Origin: an uncultured bacterium
GTDB taxonomy: Bacteria > Bacteroidota > Bacteroidia > Bacteroidales > Bacteroidaceae
Direction of reading: 5' to 3'
DNA length: 10,406 nt
Assembly: GCA_945788485.1 (NCBI GenBank)
Contig: CALZMB010000061.1
Span: 1 to 10,406, forward strand
In this document: positions 1 to 6,243 of the stretch, one piece after another
Numbering within the stretch: position 1 is the first letter of the stretch
How the letters are laid out: each line of letters starts with the position of its first letter
The notes under the pieces: model-generated
What the model saw: only the letters and a program-made list of their open reading frames with translations
What the model was told of the DNA's origin: nothing
Databases searched by the model: none
Translations under genes and position numbers: made by a program

Positions 1-1311
1 CAGAGCACCGCGGACAAGAAACACCTTCTGCTGCAACTGCAGTCGGGAGAATGGTTCGAGAATATGAAGTCGCAGCAGCTTGTCGGGAACGCCAACGTGC
101 CGTACAGGCGTGAGACTTTCGTGAAGAAGAATATCCTCCTCGATTTCGACACTGAACTCAACATCTCTGACGATGTCTTCGCGGGTGACGCCAGAGGCAA
201 GAGCCTGAAAGACATCAGCGACGGACTGAAGAGGACAAACTATGCGCTCGACAGCATCGGAAGGGGCATCTTGTATGACATGAGAAGGCAATATTTCGCG
301 AAATACTCCGTTATGCACAAAGATACCGTAGAGGGGAAGAAACTCGTCGCTAAGGCAAAGGGCGGGGAATATGACGCCGACTCGATATACGAAAGCCTCT
401 CGTCAGAAGAAAAGAAGATCGTCGTGTCGCAGGCGCTCAGCGAAGTGAAGATGGTGAACGACTACCTCGCGTTCGGAAGCATAATGGCGGCTGACGGCAA
501 CAGAACCGTCAGAGAACACTATCTCGAATGGATAAACAAATACTCGACCGCAATCCTCTGCCTCGTCTTCTTCTTCATCGGGGCACCTCTCGGCGCTATC
601 ATCCGTAAAGGAGGCCTCGGAGTGCCGGTCATCGTTTCTGTCGTGGTGTTCATAATCTATTATGTCCTCGACAATACGGGATTCAGAATGGCACGACTTG
701 GAGAATGGCCCGTATGGTTCGCTAAGGGACTTGCGCCCGTCATACTCGTACCTACGGCAGTTTTCTTTACATACAAGGCGAACAAAGACTCCATGGTGTT
801 CAACATCGACCTGTATAAGAACGCTATGCTGAAACTGTTCGGCATTAGACTGAAACGCAGCATCAACATCAAGGATGTGGTGATAAACGAACCCGAATAC
901 CTGCTCGATAAAATCTGCCTGCAGCGTGTGACAGAAGATATTGTGGCATACAACAAGGAACACAGGCTTTTCCTCATGCCGAACGTCGTCAACGTCTTCT
1001 TCAGATACAGGCCTGACCATGAGATAGAGCGTATCAGCACGGAACTCGAATCAATCATCGACGACCTCGCCAATACAAGAAGCAAGGAGGTGATGAAACA
1101 GCTGAAACAATATCCGGTGCTGTCTGTAAAGGCGCACACTAGACCGTTCGACAGCAGATGGAAGAACATTGCCGCCTTTGTGGTATGGCCCGTCGGGACA
1201 TTCCTCTACCTGAGAATGTGGCGCTTCAGGCTGAGGCTGCTGAAAGACCTGAAAACAATTCATGCCGTCAATGACAATATCGTCAGACTGATAGACGGGA
1301 TGAATGAATGA
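1..1311 (+). CDS. LptF/LptG-family lipopolysaccharide export permease, 3' part (5' end outside window)
   Basis: This is the C-terminal part of an inner-membrane permease of the YjgP/YjgQ (LptF/LptG) family, which works with the LptB ATPase to lift lipopolysaccharide out of the inner membrane. The frame is open from the first base of the window, so the Met codon at 64 is probably internal. The beginning (LLLQLQSGEWFE) resembles the periplasmic beta-jellyroll domain. At about 517-612 comes the family signature, REHYLEW followed by a membrane helix with IGAPLGAIIRKGG. Further hydrophobic helices lie at about 622-687 and 712-777. An extension of about 175 residues follows, with a fourth hydrophobic stretch near 1165-1215 (IAAFVVWPVGTFLYL). 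E. coli LptF and LptG are about 360 residues long and lack this tail; longer members are usual in Bacteroidota. Arginine is written mostly as AGA/AGG, unlike the exb operon. LptF cannot be told from LptG here. Confidence 0.9.
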   Translation, partial: QSTADKKHLLLQLQSGEWFENMKSQQLVGNANVPYRRETFVKKNILLDFDTELNISDDVFAGDARGKSLKDISDGLKRTNYALDSIGRGILYDMRRQYFAKYSVMHKDTVEGKKLVAKAKGGEYDADSIYESLSSEEKKIVVSQALSEVKMVNDYLAFGSIMAADGNRTVREHYLEWINKYSTAILCLVFFFIGAPLGAIIRKGGLGVPVIVSVVVFIIYYVLDNTGFRMARLGEWPVWFAKGLAPVILVPTAVFFTYKANKDSMVFNIDLYKNAMLKLFGIRLKRSINIKDVVINEPEYLLDKICLQRVTEDIVAYNKEHRLFLMPNVVNVFFRYRPDHEIERISTELESIIDDLANTRSKEVMKQLKQYPVLSVKAHTRPFDSRWKNIAAFVVWPVGTFLYLRMWRFRLRLLKDLKTIHAVNDNIVRLIDGMNE

Positions 1312-1355
1312 CACCACCGCGCCGAACACCCGTCTCTTGTCCAGCAAACCTACAC

Positions 1356-1374
1356 CTTATTATATATATATAAG
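1356..1374. repeat. A/T palindromic tract upstream of the aminotransferase gene
   Basis: In the 147-base gap between the permease and aminotransferase genes there is an alternating TA tract. Its core, 1360-1373, is a perfect palindrome, and the flanks CTTA (1356-1359) and TAAG (1371-1374) are also complementary. Such a tract melts easily and could be part of a promoter region, but no TAnnTTTG element accompanies it. The closest match is TACTTTAG at 1423-1430, one base off. The role is unknown. Confidence 0.35.
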
Positions 1375-1458
1375 ACCCGGATGGACACAGAGACAAAAAG
1401 CCGGCACCAAAACTGAAAACCATACTTTAGCAAACAAAACAAAACAACATTTCCAATC

Positions 1459-2652
1459 ATGACCCAATTATCAGACCGATTAAACCGACTGTCTCCTTCT
1501 GCTACGTTAGCAATGTCGCAGAAAAGTTCTGAGATGAAAGCACAAGGCATCGACGTCATCAATCTTAGTGTGGGGGAACCAGACTTTAACACTCCTGACC
1601 ACATCAAGGCGGCTGCCATAAAGGCTGTCGAGGAGAACTGGAGCAGATACAGCCCCGTTCCGGGATACCCCGATCTGCGCAACGCTATCGTCAAAAAACT
1701 GAAGACGGAAAACGGATTGGACTATTCTCCAGCACAGATATTGTGCTCTAACGGAGCAAAACAGTCTGTCTGCAACACCATCATGGCATTGGTGAATGCA
1801 GGCGACGAAGTCATCATACCTGCACCTTATTGGGTCAGCTATCCGCAGATGGTGTTGCTCGCTGAAGGCACACCAGTCATTGTCGAGGCTCCTATCGAGC
1901 AGGATTTCAAAATCACGCCACAACAGCTTGAGGCTGCCATCACACCAAAGACAAGAGCAATCATCCTGTGCTCGCCGTCGAACCCTACGGGATCTGTTTA
2001 CAGCAAGGCTGAACTCGAAGCCTTGAAAAACGTTCTGCTGAAACACGAAAGAGTAATAGTCATCGCCGACGAGATATACGAACACATCAACTACGTCGGA
2101 GAACACGCCTCTATGGCTGCTTTCGACGACATCAAGGATAGAGTGGTCGTGATAAACGGCGTGTCGAAAGCATACGCCATGACCGGATGGAGAATCGGCT
2201 TCATCGCCGCCCCGGAATGGATTGTCAAAGGATGCAACAAACTGCAGGGACAATACACCTCAGGACCATGCTCTGTCTCACAGAAGGCGGCAGAAGCGGC
2301 GTTCAGCGGAGACCAGCAGTGTGTCGAGGACATGAGAAAGGCTTTCGAACGCAGAAAAGACCTGATCGTGAAACTCGCAAAAGAAATCCCCGGACTCGAG
2401 GTGAACAACCCGCAAGGCGCATTCTATCTCTTCCCGAAATGCTCTGCATTCTTCGGGAAATCTTACGACGGCAAGACAATAAACTCATCCACCGACCTCG
2501 CGCTCTTCATACTTGAAGACGCGCATGTCGCTACGGTGGCAGGCGACGCGTTTGGCTCGCCGGAGTGTTTCCGCATGAGTTATGCTACAAGCGACGAGAA
2601 TATCGTCGAAGCCATGAAGCGTATCAAAGAGAGCCTCGCAAAACTCAAATAA
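1459..2652 (+). CDS. aspC: PLP-dependent class I aminotransferase (aspartate aminotransferase type)
   Basis: This 397-residue protein has the length and motif set of a fold-type I aminotransferase of the prokaryotic AspC (I-gamma) group. It transfers an amino group between aspartate, or a related amino acid, and a 2-oxo acid in the cytosol. Visible landmarks are Tyr124-Trp125, which stack on the cofactor ring; Asn175 in SNPTG; Asp204 and Tyr207 in ADEIYEH, which bind the pyridine nitrogen and hydroxyl; the Schiff-base Lys237 in GVSKAYAMTGWR; Arg245, which binds the phosphate; and Arg372 in CFRMSYATS, which binds the substrate carboxylate. All expected catalytic residues are present. The ATG at 1459 follows an A-rich leader without a Shine-Dalgarno site and gives a normal N-terminus. 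It stands apart from its neighbours (147 bases upstream, 336 downstream), so it is probably monocistronic. Some members of this group also act as prephenate aminotransferases; substrate specificity cannot be read here. Confidence 0.9.
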   Translation: MTQLSDRLNRLSPSATLAMSQKSSEMKAQGIDVINLSVGEPDFNTPDHIKAAAIKAVEENWSRYSPVPGYPDLRNAIVKKLKTENGLDYSPAQILCSNGAKQSVCNTIMALVNAGDEVIIPAPYWVSYPQMVLLAEGTPVIVEAPIEQDFKITPQQLEAAITPKTRAIILCSPSNPTGSVYSKAELEALKNVLLKHERVIVIADEIYEHINYVGEHASMAAFDDIKDRVVVINGVSKAYAMTGWRIGFIAAPEWIVKGCNKLQGQYTSGPCSVSQKAAEAAFSGDQQCVEDMRKAFERRKDLIVKLAKEIPGLEVNNPQGAFYLFPKCSAFFGKSYDGKTINSSTDLALFILEDAHVATVAGDAFGSPECFRMSYATSDENIVEAMKRIKESLAKLK

Positions 2653-2773
2653 TCAAGCAGAAAGAGACACACGCGACACTCGTACGCATCAAAGGCTTGA
2701 GGAATGACGGTTTTCCGGACAATTAACCGAAACAAGAAATTTCAAGAAATTCAAGTTAAAAAAGATTAACAGA

Positions 2774-2805
2774 TTGTCTCGTTCGCAAAAAAATAACTAT
2801 CTTTG
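2774..2805 (+). promoter_or_regulatory. Bacteroidota-type promoter for exbB-exbD-exbD-tonB
   Basis: TATCTTTG at 2798-2805 matches the -7 consensus TAnnTTTG of the main Bacteroidota sigma factor exactly. A TTG at 2774-2776, 21 bases upstream, fits the -33 element. This would start transcription near 2812 and leave a leader of about 175 bases. It is the only full TAnnTTTG match I found in the intergenic regions of the window. Confidence 0.65.
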
Positions 2806-2809
2806 CGAA
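2782..2809. repeat. 8-bp perfect inverted repeat TTCGCAAA / TTTGCGAA over the promoter
   Basis: TTCGCAAA at 2782-2789 and its exact reverse complement at 2802-2809 are separated by 12 bases. The right arm overlaps the end of the -7 element and the left arm lies in the spacer. A third copy, TTCGCAAA, sits in the leader at 2877-2884. The arrangement could be an operator for a dimeric regulator. Part of the right arm is forced by the TTTG of the promoter, so chance is not excluded. Confidence 0.4.
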
Positions 2810-2822
2810 TGAAAAATCATTG

Positions 2823-2876
2823 GAGAAGGAACATTCCAGATGATACAAAAGTCGCTTTTGTTGTCAGAAGCTTCTC
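2823..2876 (+). promoter_or_regulatory. Stem-loop cluster in the exbB leader
   Basis: Within the predicted transcript, CAAAAG (2846-2851) pairs with CTTTTG (2855-2860) over a 3-base loop, with one more A-T pair outside (2845 with 2861). GAGAAG (2823-2828) can pair with CTTCTC (2871-2876) and enclose it. GGAA/TTCC at 2828-2837 and the palindrome AGAAGCTTCT at 2866-2875 are alternative pairings. This may be a structured 5' UTR; no known riboswitch is recognised. Confidence 0.3.
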
Positions 2877-2988
2877 TTCGCAAATAATCTCAAAACTTAG
2901 AATACCGATAAACCACAAACACTCAAACCATCAAACTACGGAAAAATCATATTCTTAATTTATTAATAACTAAATCTAAAAAAACATT

Positions 2989-3825
2989 ATGGCAAATTCT
3001 CAGAAACCAGCCCCAGCAAAGAAAAAGCAGGGCTTCCAGGGCGTTCGCGCTGCGATTTGGATTATTGTTATCTGCTTCATCGCAGGTGTAGCATTCTTCG
3101 AGCTCGTACTCGGTAATCCTTCTAACTTCCAGGGCGGCGACAACGCCAACGCTCCTCTCCCAGGCAACCTCCTCGGTACAATCTATAAGGGTGGTATCGT
3201 CGTGCCGGTCATCATCACACTCCTCTTCACTGTGGTAGCTCTCTCTGTTGAGCGTGCTCTCGCACTCAACACCGCTAACGGTAAAGGCAAACTCGGCAGA
3301 TTCGTTCGCGACGTGAAAGCTGCCGTTACTGCAGGTGACATGGCAAAGGCTCAGCAGCTCTGCGACAAGCAGCAGGGTGTTGTCGGCAACGTAGTTACTG
3401 CTTCGCTCAAGGCTTACGCTGAGATGGAAAGCGCATCAGGTCTCAAGAAAGAGCAGAAAGTCGCTAAGATTCAGCAGGCTCACGAAGAGGCTGTGCAGCT
3501 CGAGATGCCTACACTCCAGATGAACATGCCTATCCTCGCTACTCTCGTTACTCTTGGTACTCTTACCGCCCTCTTCGGTACTGTGGTTGGTATGATCAAG
3601 TCATTCGCCGCTCTGGCAGCCGGTGGTGGCGGTGACTCTCTCGAACTTTCTACTGGTATCTCTGAGGCCCTCGTAAATACTGCATCTGGTATTTTGACAT
3701 CTTGGTGCGCCGTTATTGCTTATAACTTCTACTCAAACAAGATCGATAAGCTCACTTACGCTCTTGACGAGGTTGGTTACACTATCGCTAAGACATACGA
3801 GGCTAACCACACAGAAGAGGCTTAA
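2989..3825 (+). CDS. exbB: ExbB-type proton channel protein (MotA/TolQ/ExbB family)
   Basis: ExbB forms the pentameric inner-membrane channel that, with ExbD, uses the proton gradient to energise TonB. The 278-residue protein has hydrophobic helices at about 20-42 and 65-92 and two in the conserved C-terminal half (about 180-210 and 228-248). The family core, TLGTLTALFGTVVGMIKSF followed by GISEALVNTASGI, is complete. Thr198, Glu226 and Thr231 stand at the same spacing as E. coli Thr148, Glu176 and Thr181 of the proton path and pore. The extra N-terminal helix after a Lys-rich start is longer than in E. coli ExbB and common in this phylum. The ATG follows the A-run AAAAAAACATT, a typical non-Shine-Dalgarno start. 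Arginine and leucine codons are mainly CGY and CTC, suggesting high expression. It is first in a four-gene operon, with 33 bases to exbD1. TolQ is a weaker alternative, because tonB and not tolA follows. Confidence 0.93.
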   Translation: MANSQKPAPAKKKQGFQGVRAAIWIIVICFIAGVAFFELVLGNPSNFQGGDNANAPLPGNLLGTIYKGGIVVPVIITLLFTVVALSVERALALNTANGKGKLGRFVRDVKAAVTAGDMAKAQQLCDKQQGVVGNVVTASLKAYAEMESASGLKKEQKVAKIQQAHEEAVQLEMPTLQMNMPILATLVTLGTLTALFGTVVGMIKSFAALAAGGGGDSLELSTGISEALVNTASGILTSWCAVIAYNFYSNKIDKLTYALDEVGYTIAKTYEANHTEEA

Positions 3826-3858
3826 TCTTTTTACTAACCCTTTAAAACTTTTATCACT

Positions 3859-4479
3859 ATGGGTAAAGTAAAAATAAAGAAAGCCGACGTCTGGATTGAT
3901 ATGACACCTATGTCAGACGTGATGGTGCTTCTCCTCACATTCTTCATGTTGACTTCTACGTTCGTGAAGAATGAGGCGGTGAAGGTCAATACGCCAGGCT
4001 CTGTGTCTGAAATCAAAGTTCCGGAAACAGAAGTTCTGCAGATTCTTGTCGATAAGGACGGAAAAATCTTTATCGGACTTGACAAACCGGGATACATGCA
4101 GGAAATGCTCGATAACTTCAAATCTTCTGTATCAAACCTGAACCTCGTTCCGGCACAGGAGAAGAATTTCATCGGTCTCGCTTCCTTCGGCACTCCCGTT
4201 GCAGAAATGTCTAATGTCCTCAAGCACGAGGCATCTGAAATCAATGAACTACAGAAAAACATGGGAATCCCTACCGACAGTATCAATGGCGGCATGAGCG
4301 AATTCCAGATGTGGGTCGATGCAGCGCGTAACGCTTCTTTCGGAAGCGACATGAAGATTGCCATCAAGGCTGACGCTGCTACACCGTACAAAGTAGTCAA
4401 GAAGATGATGTCTGAGCTTCAGGATATGTCAGAGAACCGTTACTATCTTATAACATCGTTAAAGAAGGAGGGTGAATAA
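3859..4479 (+). CDS. exbD: ExbD-type biopolymer transport protein, first copy
   Basis: This 206-residue protein has the ExbD/TolR architecture: a short basic cytosolic N-terminus, one membrane helix at about 19-36 and a periplasmic domain. The helix motif DMTPMSDVMVLLLTFFMLTST contains Asp20, the counterpart of E. coli ExbD Asp25, which carries protons through the ExbB pore. The periplasmic part ends in the usual ExbD fold (MKIAIKADAATPYKVVKKMMSELQ, then YYLITS). An insertion of about 60 residues in the middle, rich in Glu, Asn and Met, makes it longer than E. coli ExbD (141 residues). It follows exbB by 33 bases and exbD2 starts only 2 bases after its stop, so the pair is probably translationally linked. 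It is clearly diverged from the second copy outside the helix and is not a recent duplicate. Confidence 0.92.
   Translation: MGKVKIKKADVWIDMTPMSDVMVLLLTFFMLTSTFVKNEAVKVNTPGSVSEIKVPETEVLQILVDKDGKIFIGLDKPGYMQEMLDNFKSSVSNLNLVPAQEKNFIGLASFGTPVAEMSNVLKHEASEINELQKNMGIPTDSINGGMSEFQMWVDAARNASFGSDMKIAIKADAATPYKVVKKMMSELQDMSENRYYLITSLKKEGE
4465..4472 (+). promoter_or_regulatory. Strong Shine-Dalgarno-like sequence before the second exbD
   Basis: AAGGAGGG ends nine bases before the exbD2 ATG at 4482 and lies inside the last codons of exbD1 (Lys-Lys-Glu-Gly-Glu). Bacteroidota genes rarely use such sites, and none of the other genes here has one. It may support re-initiation over the 2-base gap, or it may simply reflect the encoded residues. 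Confidence 0.35.
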
Positions 4480-4481
4480 TT

Positions 4482-5126
4482 ATGGCAAAGAAAAAAGGCT
4501 CAAGACAGAAAAAAGTCCAGACCCGTGTCGATTTCACCCCGATGGTGGATATGATGATGCTTCTTATCACTTTCTTCATGCTGTGTACCTCGCTGAGCAA
4601 ACCTCAGTCTATGCAGCTCACGATGCCAAGTAACGATAAGAACGTGCAGGAGCAGGACCGTGGAGCTACTAAGGCTTCTCAGACCATCACGCTCTATCTT
4701 GCCGGAAATGATGCCATCTATCATGTTGACGGCATACCAGAGTACGACAACCCTGCTTGTCTCAAAAAGACTACATGGGGTGCGCAAGGAATACGTGACG
4801 TGCTCATCAACCACACCACCGAGGACGGATACACGCCGGTGAAGAACATCAAGGCCTCTAAGGCTATTCTCGATGCTGAACGCGCAAAAGACAAGTCAAT
4901 GTCTGACTCCGTGTATAACGCCCGTCTTGAGAAAATCAAGAAAGGTGAGCTCGAAACCGGAAAGGTGCCTACACTGACTATCATTATCAAAGCTCTCGAC
5001 ACCGCTTCGTACAAGAACCTTGTTGACGCGCTCGACGAGATGCAGATATGTGCAATTGGTAAGTATGTTATCGACCAGGTCAACGAAGATGACCTCAAGC
5101 TGCTCAATGCTGCTGGCATCAAATGA
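4482..5126 (+). CDS. exbD: ExbD-type biopolymer transport protein, second copy
   Basis: This is a second 214-residue ExbD-family protein. The N-terminus is strongly basic (MAKKKGSRQKK), followed by RVDFTPMVDMMMLLITFFMLCTS, where Asp23 is the membrane-embedded proton carrier. The periplasmic region keeps the core strands (TLTIIIKALDTASYKNLVDALDEMQ) but holds a long insert of about 85 residues, Lys/Asp-rich and probably helical (about residues 95-150, containing KASKAILDAERAKDKS). The Asp that usually follows the IKA strand, present in the first copy, is shifted by one residue. Two unlike ExbD proteins in tandem are a regular feature of Bacteroidota TonB operons and suggest a hetero-dimeric ExbD plug in the ExbB pentamer; that stoichiometry is inference. 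The start at 4482 fits the 2-base spacing. tonB begins 46 bases downstream. Confidence 0.9.
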   Translation: MAKKKGSRQKKVQTRVDFTPMVDMMMLLITFFMLCTSLSKPQSMQLTMPSNDKNVQEQDRGATKASQTITLYLAGNDAIYHVDGIPEYDNPACLKKTTWGAQGIRDVLINHTTEDGYTPVKNIKASKAILDAERAKDKSMSDSVYNARLEKIKKGELETGKVPTLTIIIKALDTASYKNLVDALDEMQICAIGKYVIDQVNEDDLKLLNAAGIK

Positions 5127-5172
5127 TTGAAGTCTGATAACCATCATTAAACCCATAAACAGAAATATCACT

Positions 5173-6006
5173 ATGTCAAAGATAGATCTTATTTCAAATG
5201 ATTGGACCGACCTCGTCTTCGAAGGTCGCAATCAGGCCTATGGTGCTTACCCATTGCGCAAAGGTACAGGCAAACGCAATGTCATCTCGATGATTTTCGT
5301 TGCGGCCGTTGCAGCTGTAGCATACATAGGACTTGCAGCTTATAACTCTTATCAGGAACAACAGAAAGCTCGATTCGAAGCCGAAATGGAAGCTTCTCTC
5401 CTCGAACAGAAGAAAGAAGCTAAGGTGGAGAAGAAAACTGAGGCTCCAAAGATTGAACAGGTGCAGAAAGTGGAGAAGGTGAAGTCTTCTATCGCATTCA
5501 CACCGCCTGTCATCAAGAAAGACTCTGAGGTGAAACCAGAAGAGGAAATGAAGACTCAGGACGAGCTCAACGAGAACAAGACCGCTATCGGCGCGTTCGA
5601 CGTCAAGGGTAACGACGAAGAAGGCGGTACTGTACTCAAGGCTGTTGAGGAAATCGCTACTCCCGAACCTCCTAAGCACGAGGAAGAGAACAAAGTGTTT
5701 GACGTTGTAGAGCAGATGCCGTCATATCCTGGCGGACAGGCTGCACTCATGGCATTCCTGCGTGATCACATCAAATATCCTGCTGTCGCTGAGGAGAACG
5801 GTATCCAGGGACGTGTAACCGTGCAGTTCGTCGTAGAGAAAGACGGTAGTGTGACTGACGTCAGAATCATGAAGTCCGTTGACCCGTCGCTCGACAAAGA
5901 AGCTAAGCGAGTTGTGGAATCTATGCCTAAGTGGATTCCTGGCAAGCAGAACGGCTCGCCTGTACGTGTGAACTATTATGTTCCTGTAGTGTTCCGCCTG
6001 CAGTAA
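5173..6006 (+). CDS. tonB: TonB energy-transducing protein
   Basis: TonB spans the periplasm and passes the force of ExbB-ExbD to outer-membrane receptors. The 277-residue protein starts with a cytosolic segment of about 36 residues containing FEGRNQAYGAYPLRK (16-30), conserved in Bacteroidota TonBs and absent from E. coli TonB. One membrane helix follows (about 37-57). It has no histidine, unlike E. coli TonB with His20. Residues 60-175 are a Glu/Lys-rich linker, probably partly coiled coil (61-105), with few prolines compared with the Pro-Glu/Pro-Lys linker of E. coli. The C-terminal domain (about 180-277) has the family hallmarks YPGGQAAL, IKYPAVAEENGIQGRVTVQFVVEKDGSV and the final WIPGKQNGSPVRVNYYVPVVFRLQ, including the YP motif at 202-203. 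It is last in the exb operon, 46 bases after exbD2, and a hairpin follows its stop by about 50 bases. Confidence 0.94.
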   Translation: MSKIDLISNDWTDLVFEGRNQAYGAYPLRKGTGKRNVISMIFVAAVAAVAYIGLAAYNSYQEQQKARFEAEMEASLLEQKKEAKVEKKTEAPKIEQVQKVEKVKSSIAFTPPVIKKDSEVKPEEEMKTQDELNENKTAIGAFDVKGNDEEGGTVLKAVEEIATPEPPKHEEENKVFDVVEQMPSYPGGQAALMAFLRDHIKYPAVAEENGIQGRVTVQFVVEKDGSVTDVRIMKSVDPSLDKEAKRVVESMPKWIPGKQNGSPVRVNYYVPVVFRLQ

Positions 6007-6055
6007 TATTGTCATTCATTATCTTAATGTATGAACAACTTACATAACTAAACTA

Positions 6056-6124
6056 AAAAGTGAAGAGTAGTGGTGAGCCTTCTCCCCCAAAAAGAGAGGA
6101 TGAATCTCTCTACTCTTCACTTTT
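6056..6124 (+). terminator. 15-bp perfect stem after tonB, probable operon terminator or repeat element
   Basis: AAAAGTGAAGAGTAG (6056-6070) is the exact reverse complement of 6110-6124, enclosing 39 bases. Inside, CCTTCTC (6078-6084) pairs with GAGAGG (6094-6099) with one bulged T, giving a nested hairpin. The stem begins in an A-run and ends in TTTT, so it could terminate in either direction. It lies 49 bases after the tonB stop and well before the likely start of the next gene. The GTGAAGAG arms also resemble dispersed intergenic repeats, so a repeat-element origin is possible. Confidence 0.55.
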
Positions 6125-6177
6125 CTGAATGTTTCTGCCATCAGTTCACATTCTGCCCAGACACGTCTCAGAAGCAA

Positions 6178-6197
6178 GGCAGCTTATATACGCTGCC
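6178..6197 (+). promoter_or_regulatory. Small hairpin in the leader of the PstS-like gene
   Basis: GGCAGC (6178-6183) pairs perfectly with GCTGCC (6192-6197) over an 8-base loop, 46 bases before the preferred start codon. Two upstream CTGCC segments, near 6135 and 6153, could compete for GGCAG. No consensus promoter is visible between the tonB hairpin and 6244, so this gene may depend on read-through or a non-consensus promoter. Confidence 0.3.
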
Positions 6198-6243
6198 CGC
6201 AACATCCACCGGAAACCGTCTATTAGACAAGAATAAAAATTAC

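Larger units (their letters stand above)
2653..2988 (+). promoter_or_regulatory. 336-base intergenic region: promoter and long leader of the exb-tonB operon
   Basis: This gene-free stretch separates aspC from exbB. The first 100 bases show no strong terminator: only a 6-bp repeat, TCAAGC near 2653 and GCTTGA near 2695, with a long loop. Positions 2734-2755 hold a short imperfect direct repeat of TTCAAGAAAT. The promoter and an inverted repeat lie at 2774-2809. From about 2812 to 2988 runs a leader of some 175 bases, with stem-loops in its first third and A/T-rich sequence in its last 40 bases before the exbB start. No coding frame is convincing on either strand. Confidence 0.7.

Noticed and set aside
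403..1020. Minus-strand open frame of 205 codons inside the Lpt permease gene
   Set aside because: The translation is His/Asp/Val-rich without domains, and the plus-strand frame is a clear permease.
1337..1366. E. coli-like promoter TTGTCC with TATATA, 18-base spacing, upstream of aspC
   Set aside because: The main sigma factor of Bacteroidota uses TAnnTTTG, and an alternating TA tract matches TATA boxes by composition alone.
1507..2253. Long open frame (248 codons) on the minus strand within the aminotransferase gene
   Set aside because: It lies wholly antisense to a gene with all catalytic residues, and its translation shows no recognisable domain. Codon bias of the real gene explains it.
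2653..2700. Possible aspC terminator from TCAAGC/GCTTGA
   Set aside because: Only 6 bp with a loop of nearly 40 bases and no T-run.
6070..6243. Upstream extension of the PstS-like gene from GTG 6070 or ATG 6100
   Set aside because: These codons lie inside the 15-bp hairpin, and the added residues would bury the lipoprotein signal peptide.
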